Positions 1-8,257 of a DNA stretch of 64,000 nt are shown here, piece after piece. This DNA comes from Paracoccaceae bacterium (GTDB taxonomy: Bacteria; Pseudomonadota; Alphaproteobacteria; Rhodobacterales; Rhodobacteraceae): positions 1-64,000 of the forward strand of contig CACAPQ010000002.1 of NCBI GenBank assembly GCA_902534325.1, read 5' to 3'. The notes below the pieces were generated by a model that saw only the letters and a list, made by a program, of their open reading frames with translations, did no database searches and had not been told where the DNA came from. Each line of letters begins with the position of its first letter. Position 1 is the first letter of the stretch. Both the position numbers and the translations under genes were made by a program.

Positions 1-26
1 TGATTTCTATTAATTGACAATGTAAG

Positions 27-1406
27 TTACGCATTCGTTATAATTTTCCTAAATTTTTGAGTTATTTCTCTTAATAACAATTCGTCACCTCTAGTCTCAA
101 TATTGAGACGTACATATGGTTCGGTATTGGACTTTCGGAGATTAAACCTCCAAGTTTCGAACGACATCGATAGACCATCCAATTCATTGATAGACTTTGC
201 CTTCGAAGTAAATAAACTATTAACCATTTCCAAGCAGTTTTCAGGATCAGCAACTGTGAAGTTTATCTCACCACTCGATAGAAATTGTCTTTTCCGGTCT
301 AAGATTAAGTCCGACAAACACAAATTTGATTTCGAAATTAACTCCCAAATCATTAGCCATGGGATCATTCCACTGTCGCAGTAGTAGAAATCTTTAAAGT
401 AGTGGTGTGCCGAAATCTCTCCACCGTAGATTGCGCCGTTTTCTCGCATTGCAGCCTTTATAAAGGCGTGCCCTGTTTTTGATGAAACTGCATGACCGCC
501 AAATGTGCTTACAATATCCATAGTATTCCAGACGACACGTGGATCGTGAACAATAGTAGATCCCTTCTCTGCGCGCAAGAAAACTTCAGATAAAAGGCCC
601 ACGACATATTCTCCAGGGATAAAATTTCCAAGGTCGTCAAACAAAAAGCAGCGATCAAAGTCGCCGTCAAAAGCCACACCAAATTCAGCTTTTTCACTAA
701 TTACAACATCAGTTGTTAATGATCGGTTCGCTTTAAGCAGAGGGTTAGGTATTCCATTGGGAAATGACGAGTCTGGATTATGATTTGCATATACAAAGTT
801 TGTCTTTACGGACTCTGCCTCCATTTTTTGCTTTAATGCGTCTACGGTGGGACCCGCAGCTCCATTACCAGAATTGATAACGATTTTGAGAGGTTTAAGA
901 TTTCGCAAATCCACAAACCCCATAACTTTTTCTATATAAGACTCACGGGCGCTAATCCTCTTATCTATCACCGTACCGCGACGTTTTGAGGAAACATAAC
1001 TATTTTTCTCCGCAAGAGATTTGATGCTTGAGAATTCTACTTCAGATAAAGGTTGCGAGCCATGCTTCACAATTTTCATACCATTGTATTCTATAGGATT
1101 ATGTGAAGCAGTGATTTCAATACCGGCGCAAGCACCGAATTCCGATACTGCGGCATAAATCTCCTCCGTCCCAGCAAGACCTATATCTAAAACGTCTGTC
1201 CCGTTGTCACAAACACCCTTCGCCACCTCTCGAGCTAACTCAGGTGATGTCTCTCTGGCATCATAGCCTAAGGCTAAGGTATTTGCATTTAATGTTTGTG
1301 CGGTGGCACGACCTATTCTATATGCAATCTCCTTATTTAGCTCTCCACCAAGTTTTCCACGTACATCATAGGCTTTGAAGCAAGTTAGCGCTTGTATATT
1401 ACTCAT
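27..1406 (-). CDS. manB: Phosphomannomutase/phosphoglucomutase
   Basis: Cytosolic enzyme interconverting mannose-6-phosphate and mannose-1-phosphate (possibly also the glucose phosphates), feeding GDP-mannose synthesis. The 459-residue length is normal for the alpha-D-phosphohexomutase family. The active-site loop TASHNP puts the phosphoserine at about residue 101, the metal-binding loop DGDFDR lies at 247-252, GGEISAHH follows, and the phosphate-binding SNTEPYVRLNIET sits near the C-terminus. The start overlaps the end of the upstream EPS regulator by 8 bp, so the two are probably co-transcribed. manC, which would use the product, lies about 13 kb away in the same EPS locus. Family assignment is secure; preference for mannose is inferred from manC and the polysaccharide context. 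Confidence 0.93.
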   Translation of the reverse strand: MSNIQALTCFKAYDVRGKLGGELNKEIAYRIGRATAQTLNANTLALGYDARETSPELAREVAKGVCDNGTDVLDIGLAGTEEIYAAVSEFGACAGIEITASHNPIEYNGMKIVKHGSQPLSEVEFSSIKSLAEKNSYVSSKRRGTVIDKRISARESYIEKVMGFVDLRNLKPLKIVINSGNGAAGPTVDALKQKMEAESVKTNFVYANHNPDSSFPNGIPNPLLKANRSLTTDVVISEKAEFGVAFDGDFDRCFLFDDLGNFIPGEYVVGLLSEVFLRAEKGSTIVHDPRVVWNTMDIVSTFGGHAVSSKTGHAFIKAAMRENGAIYGGEISAHHYFKDFYYCDSGMIPWLMIWELISKSNLCLSDLILDRKRQFLSSGEINFTVADPENCLEMVNSLFTSKAKSINELDGLSMSFETWRFNLRKSNTEPYVRLNIETRGDELLLREITQKFRKIITNA

Positions 1407-1779
1407 AGAGGCCTTCTTTTTTCTCAGTATTCATTTGATTATCTAAACCTAATTCATTTTCCAGTCTTTTTATCTCCGCTTTCAAATCATTATACTCATC
1501 TTTCTTGAGTTCTAAAAATTGAACTGTGAGAGCAGCTTTTGCTCGAATACCGCGAGGCGTGAGTTCATATATATAGTTTGCTTTGGTTTTAGACTGTGTA
1601 AAGTTTTTTAACTTCACAAAACCCTTGTCAATTAGAGCTGTCACGCAGTAATAGGCAGCTCCATTTGAGATACCAACTCTTTGAGCAATTTCACGGGTTG
1701 AAACAGAAGGATCTGCATCAACAAGCTGCATTACCTTTAAGTTAGTTTCTTGCTTGCGCTGATCTCTTGTACTAGCCAT
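1399..1779 (-). CDS. MarR-family EPS-associated transcriptional regulator
   Basis: Small (126 aa) winged-helix regulator. Residues 15-70 form the helix-turn-helix and wing (STREIAQRVGISNGAAYYCV, then LIDKGFVKLKNF), followed by a C-terminal charged helix rich in Lys/Glu (from about residue 88) that should form a coiled coil or dimer arm. This matches the EPS-associated MarR-like subgroup found next to polysaccharide loci. It overlaps manB by 8 bp and is divergent from the RfaH-like gene. The 240-bp gap between them holds three inverted repeats that could be its operators, which suggests autoregulation and control of the EPS operon. The DNA-binding role is from the family; the targets are inferred. 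Confidence 0.85.
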   Translation of the reverse strand: MASTRDQRKQETNLKVMQLVDADPSVSTREIAQRVGISNGAAYYCVTALIDKGFVKLKNFTQSKTKANYIYELTPRGIRAKAALTVQFLELKKDEYNDLKAEIKRLENELGLDNQMNTEKKEGLYE

Positions 1780-1867
1780 AAATTTTCATTTGAGAACAGC
1801 TACCGCACCATGGTCGACTCATATACCATGCCAGTGAAATATGGTGGTTTTCGATCTGCATTTTATT

Positions 1868-1974
1868 TGCTCAATCTTGAGCAGTATTAATTCAATATTT
1901 GATTGAAGGCAAAATATATTTTATATAGTTTATTAAAATCGACCAAATATTTCCATTACCATAAAAATTTGGTC
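1868..1974. promoter_or_regulatory. Divergent control region with three inverted repeats
   Basis: Between the divergent EPS regulator and RfaH-like gene are three perfect-armed inverted repeats: TGCTCAA-TC-TTGAGCA at 1868-1883, TTCAAT-N5-ATTGAA at 1891-1907, and GACCAAAT-N18-ATTTGGTC with arms at 1941-1948 and 1967-1974. The first has the size and symmetry of a dimeric winged-helix operator. The last lies about 50 bp upstream of the RfaH-like start and could also fold in the transcript. Function is inferred from position and symmetry only. Confidence 0.45.
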
Positions 1975-2022
1975 CCTTTGCTCAAAGTTGAACACTAGCA
2001 TGAAAAATTGAAAAGTTAACTC

Positions 2023-2517
2023 ATGAATTGGTATCTTCTTCAAATCAAACCAAATGGCCACGGTAGGGCATTTGAAAATTTGCAGCGGCAAGGATTTGAC
2101 GTTTTTTGCCCTCTAATTCTCAAAACCACGAAAAAGAACAACAGGTTTTTAAATCGTAAAATTCCGCTCTTTCCCGGATACCTCTTTATGGGTACGCCAA
2201 GAGATCCAATTCCATGGAATAGTATAAACGGTACGCGAGGAGTATCCAAGGTTGTTTCGCTGGACGGCACGTATCGACCAGTAAATAATCAAATTATAGA
2301 AGGTCTGAAGTGCAGATGTGATAAAAATGACGTTGTCCAGAAAATGGGTGGTATTATTGCCGGCGATCGTGTTAAAATCGAACGAGGGCCTTTTTCAGAT
2401 TTTATTTGCAATGTAGAAGAGATTGCAGATAACAAGCGCGTTTGGATACTTATCGATCTCCTTCAGAAGCAAACAAAAACTGAAATTTCATTAGATGATT
2501 TATATAAAATAAATTAA
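2023..2517 (+). CDS. NusG/RfaH-like transcription antiterminator
   Basis: 164-residue NusG-family protein expected to ride on RNA polymerase and promote elongation through long polysaccharide operons. The NGN domain spans about residues 1-100, opening with MNWYLLQIKPNGHGRAFENL and containing FPGYLF and the 'GTRGVSKVV' segment. A KOW-like segment (GDRVKIERGPFSDF) follows at about 115-128. Length and divergence from housekeeping NusG fit the specialised RfaH/LoaP/UpxY-like group that sits at the head of EPS loci. It faces the EPS export genes and is divergent from the MarR-type regulator. No convincing ops element was found in the downstream leader. Confidence 0.85.
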   Translation: MNWYLLQIKPNGHGRAFENLQRQGFDVFCPLILKTTKKNNRFLNRKIPLFPGYLFMGTPRDPIPWNSINGTRGVSKVVSLDGTYRPVNNQIIEGLKCRCDKNDVVQKMGGIIAGDRVKIERGPFSDFICNVEEIADNKRVWILIDLLQKQTKTEISLDDLYKIN

Positions 2518-2804
2518 TTTGTATTTGTCGAGACAGTTATGTTGCCTTTAGCTTCATCACAGGTAATTGTAAGCGTCCCGTCAGTAAGCTTAAATGAAGC
2601 AACACGCTTTTGATCCGAGATATCCTCAATTTCTGCAGCCACGGATAACTTATTTTCACTTACAGTTATCACATTAAGACATTTCTCAAATGTTATTTTT
2701 TCCTGTTGGATTATTATTTCCTCTGCTTCAGCATAAGACAATGTAGAAATTAATAGTAAAGAGACTGCTACGGTTTGTGAGAATATGATTTGCCTTTTTG
2801 TCAT
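2514..2804 (-). CDS. Small secreted hypothetical protein
   Basis: Unrecognised protein of about 96 residues. The N-terminus (MTKRQIIFSQ, then a hydrophobic stretch ending LSYA) is a good Sec signal peptide, leaving a small mature domain with two cysteines (in EKCLN and TITCDEA) that could form a disulfide in the periplasm. I prefer the ATG at 2804, which starts right before the signal peptide; an ATG at 2828 would add eight residues. Its stop codon overlaps the stop of the convergent RfaH-like gene. The EPS-locus position suggests an envelope role, but no function can be assigned. Confidence 0.6.
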   Translation of the reverse strand: MTKRQIIFSQTVAVSLLLISTLSYAEAEEIIIQQEKITFEKCLNVITVSENKLSVAAEIEDISDQKRVASFKLTDGTLTITCDEAKGNITVSTNTN

Positions 2805-2989
2805 TTTATTGTTTTTCACTCGAAACATTTAAATTAAAAAACCAACTGGTCATCCCACCGTTAAAAACTTGCATTGAACTTATTATACTAATTCATATAG
2901 TAGTCACAAGTAGTGAAAAAAAATAGCCATTATTCTGTACTTTGAAAGTTAATCTTTCCAAGCTAACGGTTTTAAGCTTTTAAAAAAAT

Positions 2990-5101
2990 TTGGATCCATA
3001 CTTGCTAATTGTACAAAAGAAGAAGAGTAAATTTTTAGTTTTATTGGCTTGTACTCTTATTGCTTGCCTATCACCTATTTATGTACCAGCGACTGAGATA
3101 AAAAAAGTGGCTTCAGGTAACTTTGGCTTGCCTGGCGTTCTAGACTTACCTACTGCAAAACGTCTTCCTGATGCTGAATTGATTTTAACTCTCCAAAACC
3201 ATGAACACATTTTAGCAACTGGAGTTACATTTCAAGCCTTACCTCGACTTGGCGTCTCTTTTAGATATGCAGGGTTAGGAAGTGGAGGTAATTTTGCACA
3301 GGGACGATTAATTTGGGATAGGAGTTTTGACGCGCATCTTTCAATACTTGATGAAAAGAAATACCTACCAGCAATCTCTATTGGCCTTCGTGATTTTATT
3401 GGTACTGGCTGGTATTCTTCTGAGTATATTGTTGGTACAAAATCAATCGGCAACCTTGAATTGACAACAGGACTAGGCTTTGGCCGTCTAGCTGGACGAA
3501 ATTCTTTTTCCAATCCATTGGGAGCTTTTTCCTCTGGTTTTGATCAAAGAGGACAAGTCGATTTTGGCAGTGGTGGAACTCTAGGCAAAATCAATTGGTT
3601 TCAGGGTGATGCTGCTGTTTTTTATGGCATGAACTACTATTTTGGTGAAAAAATCATAGTTTCAGCAGAATATTCTTCCGACATTATGGCTCAAGAAACT
3701 TCGTACTTAAATGTTAACAGCCCGTGGAACATTGGTATATCATATCAGTTAAATGATTACATTAGTCTCTCAACACAATACTTGTATGGAAGTCAGTTCT
3801 CGGTCACAACCCAGGTTTCAATAAATCCTGGTAGACCACCAATGTTAGGCGGCAAAGAGCTCGCACCAGTCCCCATGAGACTTCGGGGAGAAAACGCTTT
3901 GCCTGTAAATAAGAATTACAAAGATCTTATAGAAAAAGTTTTTGAAGCAGATCGCTTCGAAGTCCATTATTTAAAATTTGAGGAAAATACTGTTAACATT
4001 GTCGTCACAAATACAAAGTTTCGTTCAACCGCGCAGGCCCTGGGACGGATTTCAAGCACTTTACAGAGATTTTCATCAGATAAAATTAAGTTTGCCAACA
4101 TTTCATTTTATTCCCAGGATCTACAAGTGGCAAATTATCGTATAGACTTGGAGAAAGTAACGTTTGAGCAACTCGAACCTGCAGCACCAATAAACAAAGA
4201 TCCTTCAATTGTCGCCATTGATGGAGAAGTTCTTAATATCACAAAAAATAGCCCACGGTTTACATGGGGAGTGGGCCCATACCTCGAACACCGTATTTTT
4301 AACCCGGACAAACCTTTCAGTTTAGAAACGGGTATTGAGGCCGCAGCTGGTTATCTGATAACGCCTGGATTAAAAATTTCAGGTGCAGTTCGCAAGTCAA
4401 TTTTAACCAATTTGACTGATAATCAACGTTTAGATTCTGGATCACAATTGCCTCAAGTATCTTCAAGTTGGCCGCTTTACGATTTAGCAGGGCAAAGTGG
4501 TCATATCCATAAACTGGCATTGTCATATGTCAAAAAGTTAGCGCCAGCGCTATATGGTCGCTCTCACGCTGGACTTTTAGAGCCATTTTTCGCTGGCTTT
4601 GGTGGAGAAGTCCTATACAAACCGGCGCAATCGCCCATTGGCATTGGTGTTGATATCCATCACGTTCGTCAAAGAGATTATGATATGCGCTTTGATTTGC
4701 TCGATTACCAAACAACAGTCGGCCATGTAAGTCTCTACTATGACGCTGGAGGTATGTTTGATATCGAGGTAAATGCAGGACGTTATCTCGCGGGTGATTG
4801 GGGCGCAACAGCTACAATCTCCCGTAAGTTCGGAAGCGGCTGGGAAATAGGAGGCTACGCAACGCTCACGGATGTCCCTTTCGATACGTTTGGTGAAGGT
4901 TCATTTGATAAGGCTTTATACGTAAGTCTGCCAATAGATTGGATTGTTTCATCACCCGTTCAATCAAGACGGCGATTAACTATACGCCCGATCACAAGAG
5001 ATGGTGGCGCATCTTTATCAAGTGCTCGGCAGCTATATCGACAAATCGAATGGTCGCAGAACGCAAGCTTTCAAAGAGAATTTGGAAGACTATGGAAATG
5101 A
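2990..5101 (+). CDS. yjbH: YjbH/GfcD-family outer-membrane polysaccharide protein
   Basis: 703-residue envelope protein of the YjbH domain family, associated with exopolysaccharide secretion (E. coli YjbH, GfcD of group 4 capsule). A TTG start is followed by a Lys-rich n-region and a hydrophobic signal segment (about residues 13-32). The family signature FGLPGVLDLPTAKRLPDAE comes next, and then long stretches of alternating beta-type sequence with many Tyr/Gly residues, as in outer-membrane barrels. It ends in an ATGA overlap with the yjbF-like lipoprotein gene, so the two are translationally coupled. yjbE- and wza-like genes follow. The family is clear; its exact mechanism in export is not established. 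Confidence 0.88.
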   Translation: MDPYLLIVQKKKSKFLVLLACTLIACLSPIYVPATEIKKVASGNFGLPGVLDLPTAKRLPDAELILTLQNHEHILATGVTFQALPRLGVSFRYAGLGSGGNFAQGRLIWDRSFDAHLSILDEKKYLPAISIGLRDFIGTGWYSSEYIVGTKSIGNLELTTGLGFGRLAGRNSFSNPLGAFSSGFDQRGQVDFGSGGTLGKINWFQGDAAVFYGMNYYFGEKIIVSAEYSSDIMAQETSYLNVNSPWNIGISYQLNDYISLSTQYLYGSQFSVTTQVSINPGRPPMLGGKELAPVPMRLRGENALPVNKNYKDLIEKVFEADRFEVHYLKFEENTVNIVVTNTKFRSTAQALGRISSTLQRFSSDKIKFANISFYSQDLQVANYRIDLEKVTFEQLEPAAPINKDPSIVAIDGEVLNITKNSPRFTWGVGPYLEHRIFNPDKPFSLETGIEAAAGYLITPGLKISGAVRKSILTNLTDNQRLDSGSQLPQVSSSWPLYDLAGQSGHIHKLALSYVKKLAPALYGRSHAGLLEPFFAGFGGEVLYKPAQSPIGIGVDIHHVRQRDYDMRFDLLDYQTTVGHVSLYYDAGGMFDIEVNAGRYLAGDWGATATISRKFGSGWEIGGYATLTDVPFDTFGEGSFDKALYVSLPIDWIVSSPVQSRRRLTIRPITRDGGASLSSARQLYRQIEWSQNASFQREFGRLWK

Positions 5102-5769
5102 AAACTTTTCTAATCAATTTTGCGTTAATTTTAATTTTGACTTCCTGCACAAACACTCCAGAGCGTGAAACAGGAGAAATAAAAACTTTACAACTGCTAA
5201 AACAAGCTTTCGACCAAAGAAATCATTCAGAAATATTTGTTGATTCTAGGATTTTGTTAAGTCGAGAAAAAATTGACGCAGCCAATATCCCCGTGCTCTT
5301 CGTCAAACTTAAATCGGGCCAAAACGGCACACTAACCCCTTATCCCGGGCAAGGTATCGGGCAAACATGGTTGGGAGCAGACGGCGCGACCATCACTACG
5401 GAACGAGGGATTTTGAAAGCATCAAGAGGCATGGGTGACGATTTAATGGGTTCTTCTTCTTCAATGCCACCATGGGCGAAAATTAATGAAAACTTGATAC
5501 GCTACGAGCGTAAACTCATCTATATGACTGGAAATAACAAAATTTTAAAACGTTCACTTGAATGCAAAATTCAAAGAAACAGTCTTAAGAAAGTAATTGA
5601 AATTTGGGATGTAAAATTTTCAGTCAGAAAATTTGATGAGAACTGCACTAATAAACAAATTAAAATAAAAAATACTTATTTTGTGGATGATCGCGAAATT
5701 GTTCGAAGGTCATCACAGTTCCACAGTGACACGCTCGGTTATATTCTAACAGAGCGACTAGACCGGTAG
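5098..5769 (+). CDS. yjbF: YjbF/GfcB-family lipoprotein
   Basis: Outer-membrane lipoprotein of about 223 residues that partners YjbH in polysaccharide secretion. The start at 5098 is chosen because ATG overlaps the yjbH stop as ATGA and is followed directly by a lipoprotein signal peptide (MKTFLINFALILILTSCTN, lipobox LTSC). An ATG six bases upstream is also possible. The mid-protein segment QTWLGADGATITTERGILKA and the following GMGDDLM are characteristic of the YjbF family. It sits between yjbH and a yjbE-like gene, in the reverse of the order known from E. coli yjbEFGH. A yjbG/gfcC homologue is not found in the window. Confidence 0.85.
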   Translation: MKTFLINFALILILTSCTNTPERETGEIKTLQLLKQAFDQRNHSEIFVDSRILLSREKIDAANIPVLFVKLKSGQNGTLTPYPGQGIGQTWLGADGATITTERGILKASRGMGDDLMGSSSSMPPWAKINENLIRYERKLIYMTGNNKILKRSLECKIQRNSLKKVIEIWDVKFSVRKFDENCTNKQIKIKNTYFVDDREIVRRSSQFHSDTLGYILTERLDR

Positions 5770-5892
5770 CTAACTAAAAAGTGTTGAAATTTAGCAACAC
5801 TTAATTTTTCTGCTCAGGTTAAAAATTTCATGGTTGATAAAAAAAGATATTTGTGGAATATCAATATTGTACTTTTGCAAAAGGACTAAATA

Positions 5893-6177
5893 ATGAAAAA
5901 ACTATTAGCTAGTTTAGCAATAACAGCACTGGTTGCTCTACCTTTAGGCGCTCAAACATCTGGCTCAGCAGCCGGTGGTTCTAGTGGCGCGGCTGGTGGA
6001 GCTAGTGCTGGTGCAGCTGGAGCTGGAGCTGGAGCAGCCGTTGGTGGTGTCGCAGCAGCATCTGTAGCAGTAGCCGCCGCGGTAGTGGCTGCCGTTGTTG
6101 TAGCAATGACGAACGACGATGCAACAATATCGACGACCACAACTACAACTGACAGTACCGTATATCCGGGCTACTAA
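5893..6177 (+). CDS. yjbE: YjbE/GfcA-like Ala/Gly/Thr-rich secreted protein
   Basis: 94-residue protein with a Sec signal peptide (MKKLLASLAITALVALPLGAQ), an Ala/Gly/Ser-rich low-complexity middle, a strongly hydrophobic stretch (about residues 47-71) and a Thr-rich tail (ISTTTTTTDST). This composition and layout resemble E. coli YjbE and GfcA, the small first proteins of the yjb and group 4 capsule operons. Its position after yjbH and yjbF supports the match, which rests on composition and context rather than conserved catalytic residues. A strong hairpin terminator follows at 6198, so this gene closes the yjb-like unit. ORFs on the opposite strand here are codon-repeat artefacts. Confidence 0.72.
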   Translation: MKKLLASLAITALVALPLGAQTSGSAAGGSSGAAGGASAGAAGAGAGAAVGGVAAASVAVAAAVVAAVVVAMTNDDATISTTTTTTDSTVYPGY

Positions 6178-6197
6178 AGCTAGGAAAAAAATTATCA

Positions 6198-6227
6198 CGC
6201 CCTCGGACGAACTTCGGGGGCGTTTTT
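6198..6227 (+). terminator. Rho-independent terminator after the yjbE-like gene
   Basis: GC-rich hairpin with stem CGCCCTCGGA paired to TTCGGGGGCG (wobbles included), a five-base loop and an immediate T-run. It lies about 20 bp past the yjbE-like stop and separates the yjb-like unit from the co-polymerase/export unit. Confidence 0.85.
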
Positions 6228-6319
6228 AGTTTGTAAGACTTATTTTTGGATCACGCTATTAACTTGTATCCGCATGCAAACTTTTGTATACAAATATATT
6301 ATCTAAAAATGTAGAAATA

Positions 6320-8257
6320 ATGTCTCAAAACCCAAAATTTGAAGATGTCGATTTTGATCTAGGTGAGTTGCTTTCAGCACTCTGGGCACACAAATTTCTT
6401 ATCACTTTGATCACCAGTTTATCGGTCTTCCTATCAGGATATTATGCGATAAACGCTGAAAAAAAATTCACTGCACGAGCAATATTTGAAATCTCTGAAA
6501 ACAATAGTAGTTCTGGTTTTAAATTCCCCGAAGGCATGGGAGCTCTAGTATCTGTCGCGGGCCTAGTAACAAATAGGAGTTCATCTAGCGTGGAAAGCCT
6601 CCTCGAACGCGTAAACGGGCGAGAATTTATTCTTAATTTTAACAACAAATATTCACTTGATCGTGATCCTTATTTTAATACTTACAATCCTGACCATAAA
6701 GACCCATTTTGGAAGGCAACTTTAAAGAAAATAATTGGATGGCAAAAATCTCAATTAGAGAAAGATGCCATTGTGGAACATAACGTTGTCCGCAAGTACC
6801 GAAATTACATAGGGTTTGTTAAAGCAAAAAAAAGTAACACCATCACAGTTTCTGTTACGCATATAGAAGCACAAAAAGCTGCTAGTTACGCAAACAAAAT
6901 AATGGAAGAAATAAAACTACTAGTCAAATCCGATAGTGATGCAGCTCAAAAGTCTCAATTGAATTATCTATCTGAAACGCTAGCAGATGCACTCCAAGAA
7001 ATGGAAGAAGCAGAAAAAAGCCTCAAAAATTATACTTTTGAAAATAGTGCGCTGGCTCAAGAAATCTTCATTAAGGATAGCCTAAAACTTGATGAAATCC
7101 GAATGGAGAGACGCAAAGTCACAGAAATTGCTGATTTACTCTCTATTGTAGGAAGCCTTGTAAAAACTGAAAACCTAGATGGCAGCTCATTTGAGACGCT
7201 CCGATCGAACCACCCGCTTGTTGATGATATCGATTTCCGCCGGGTTTTGGGCATGAGCGAGTCTGTTACTGCTTGGACCTGGCCTGACGTTCAGACTGTT
7301 GAGGCTGTCAGTGCAACTCTAAAAGATAGAATTAATCGATTGGACGGTGATATAAAAACTATTGAAGATAACGCCAAGATCTATGCCACAAGTGCGGAAG
7401 GTTTATCAAAATTTAAGCGCGAGGCTAAAATTGCTGAGGCCACTTACATTGTTCTTATTGAACAAGTCAAATCTCAATCTTTGGCTGCGGGCTTCCAACC
7501 AGAAACCTTCAAGGTTTTTGAGTACGCAACAACACCACTTTCAGCATCATCCCCCAAAAGAAATCAAATTTTAGCATTAGGCACAATACTCGGAATATTC
7601 ATAGGAATTATTTTGGCCCTCATAAATTCAAAGCGCAGGGGTATTTACAATACTCGATCAGCACTGGTTTTTGATGCCAACGCTGATCTTGTCTTAAGAT
7701 CAAAGTCAATTAGGCGTTTGTCGAGAAAACCAATTTCCGACATTATTTCATTTGTTTCAAACCACAAAATAACGGTGCTTGATGAAGCTGTTGTAAAGCT
7801 TTCAAATAAAAAAATTGTTTATGTTTTTAATTCTGGAGGTCGACCATCTGCATCTGATGCTGCCCGTCTCTTAGCTACTCAAAGTGCTCAATCTGGTAGG
7901 AAGGTTGTTCTTTGCGATACAACAGGGCAATCAGAGACGGTTATTAAAGATGGCTCGTCATCGACTAGTTCAGAGTTTTCAACTGTAGATATGGGTGAAA
8001 ATATTAATATATTGTCTAACACAAACGGCTCTTACTTTTTTACCTCAAAACAATTTAACTCAAAAATTAACGATTTGACAAAACACTTTGATCAAGTCTT
8101 CATATGCTCTAGCAATAGTAATGCTCAGTTAGGACTAATGGCGTTGGCAGAATTTGTACCCAGTTTAGTTCTGATTGCAGGCTTGCGAAAGACAAAAAAA
8201 ATAGACATAAAAAATATAAAAATAAAACAGCCTGTAGACGTGCTATTTTATGAATAA
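6320..8257 (+). CDS. Wzz/Wzc-type polysaccharide co-polymerase with degenerate kinase domain
   Basis: Inner-membrane chain-length and export regulator of the PCP-2 (Wzc/Etk/GumC) type, about 645 residues from the ATG at 6320; a TTG at 6284 would extend it. An N-terminal Wzz domain begins with membrane helix 1 (about residues 26-43). A long periplasmic coiled-coil region (about 195-410) follows, then a Pro-rich junction and membrane helix 2 (about 417-435). The cytosolic C-terminal part resembles the BY-kinase P-loop fold (IVYVFNSGGRPSASDAARLL near 510, VVLCDTT near 539), but the Walker A Gly-Lys-Ser/Thr is missing and no Tyr cluster is seen at the tail. It should therefore be catalytically dead. 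It overlaps the wza-like gene by 8 bp. Confidence 0.85.
   Translation: MSQNPKFEDVDFDLGELLSALWAHKFLITLITSLSVFLSGYYAINAEKKFTARAIFEISENNSSSGFKFPEGMGALVSVAGLVTNRSSSSVESLLERVNGREFILNFNNKYSLDRDPYFNTYNPDHKDPFWKATLKKIIGWQKSQLEKDAIVEHNVVRKYRNYIGFVKAKKSNTITVSVTHIEAQKAASYANKIMEEIKLLVKSDSDAAQKSQLNYLSETLADALQEMEEAEKSLKNYTFENSALAQEIFIKDSLKLDEIRMERRKVTEIADLLSIVGSLVKTENLDGSSFETLRSNHPLVDDIDFRRVLGMSESVTAWTWPDVQTVEAVSATLKDRINRLDGDIKTIEDNAKIYATSAEGLSKFKREAKIAEATYIVLIEQVKSQSLAAGFQPETFKVFEYATTPLSASSPKRNQILALGTILGIFIGIILALINSKRRGIYNTRSALVFDANADLVLRSKSIRRLSRKPISDIISFVSNHKITVLDEAVVKLSNKKIVYVFNSGGRPSASDAARLLATQSAQSGRKVVLCDTTGQSETVIKDGSSSTSSEFSTVDMGENINILSNTNGSYFFTSKQFNSKINDLTKHFDQVFICSSNSNAQLGLMALAEFVPSLVLIAGLRKTKKIDIKNIKIKQPVDVLFYE

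Noticed and set aside
103-384. A plus-strand ORF opposite the end of manB
   Set aside because: It is antisense to the conserved SNTEP phosphate-binding region of the mutase and has no ribosome site.
4939-5097. A longer start for the YjbF-like protein inside yjbH
   Set aside because: The extension is out-of-frame yjbH sequence; the lipoprotein signal begins at the ATGA overlap at 5098.
6119-6165. ACA/ACG-rich tract as a microsatellite or phase-variable repeat
   Set aside because: The units are mixed Thr codons with no uniform repeat length, consistent with the Thr-rich tail of YjbE/GfcA-like proteins.
5952-6198. Two minus-strand ORFs rich in Ala/Pro or Cys/Ser/Arg opposite the yjbE-like gene
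   Set aside because: They mirror the repetitive GCN/GGN/ACN codons of the plus-strand gene, which has a proper signal peptide and terminator.
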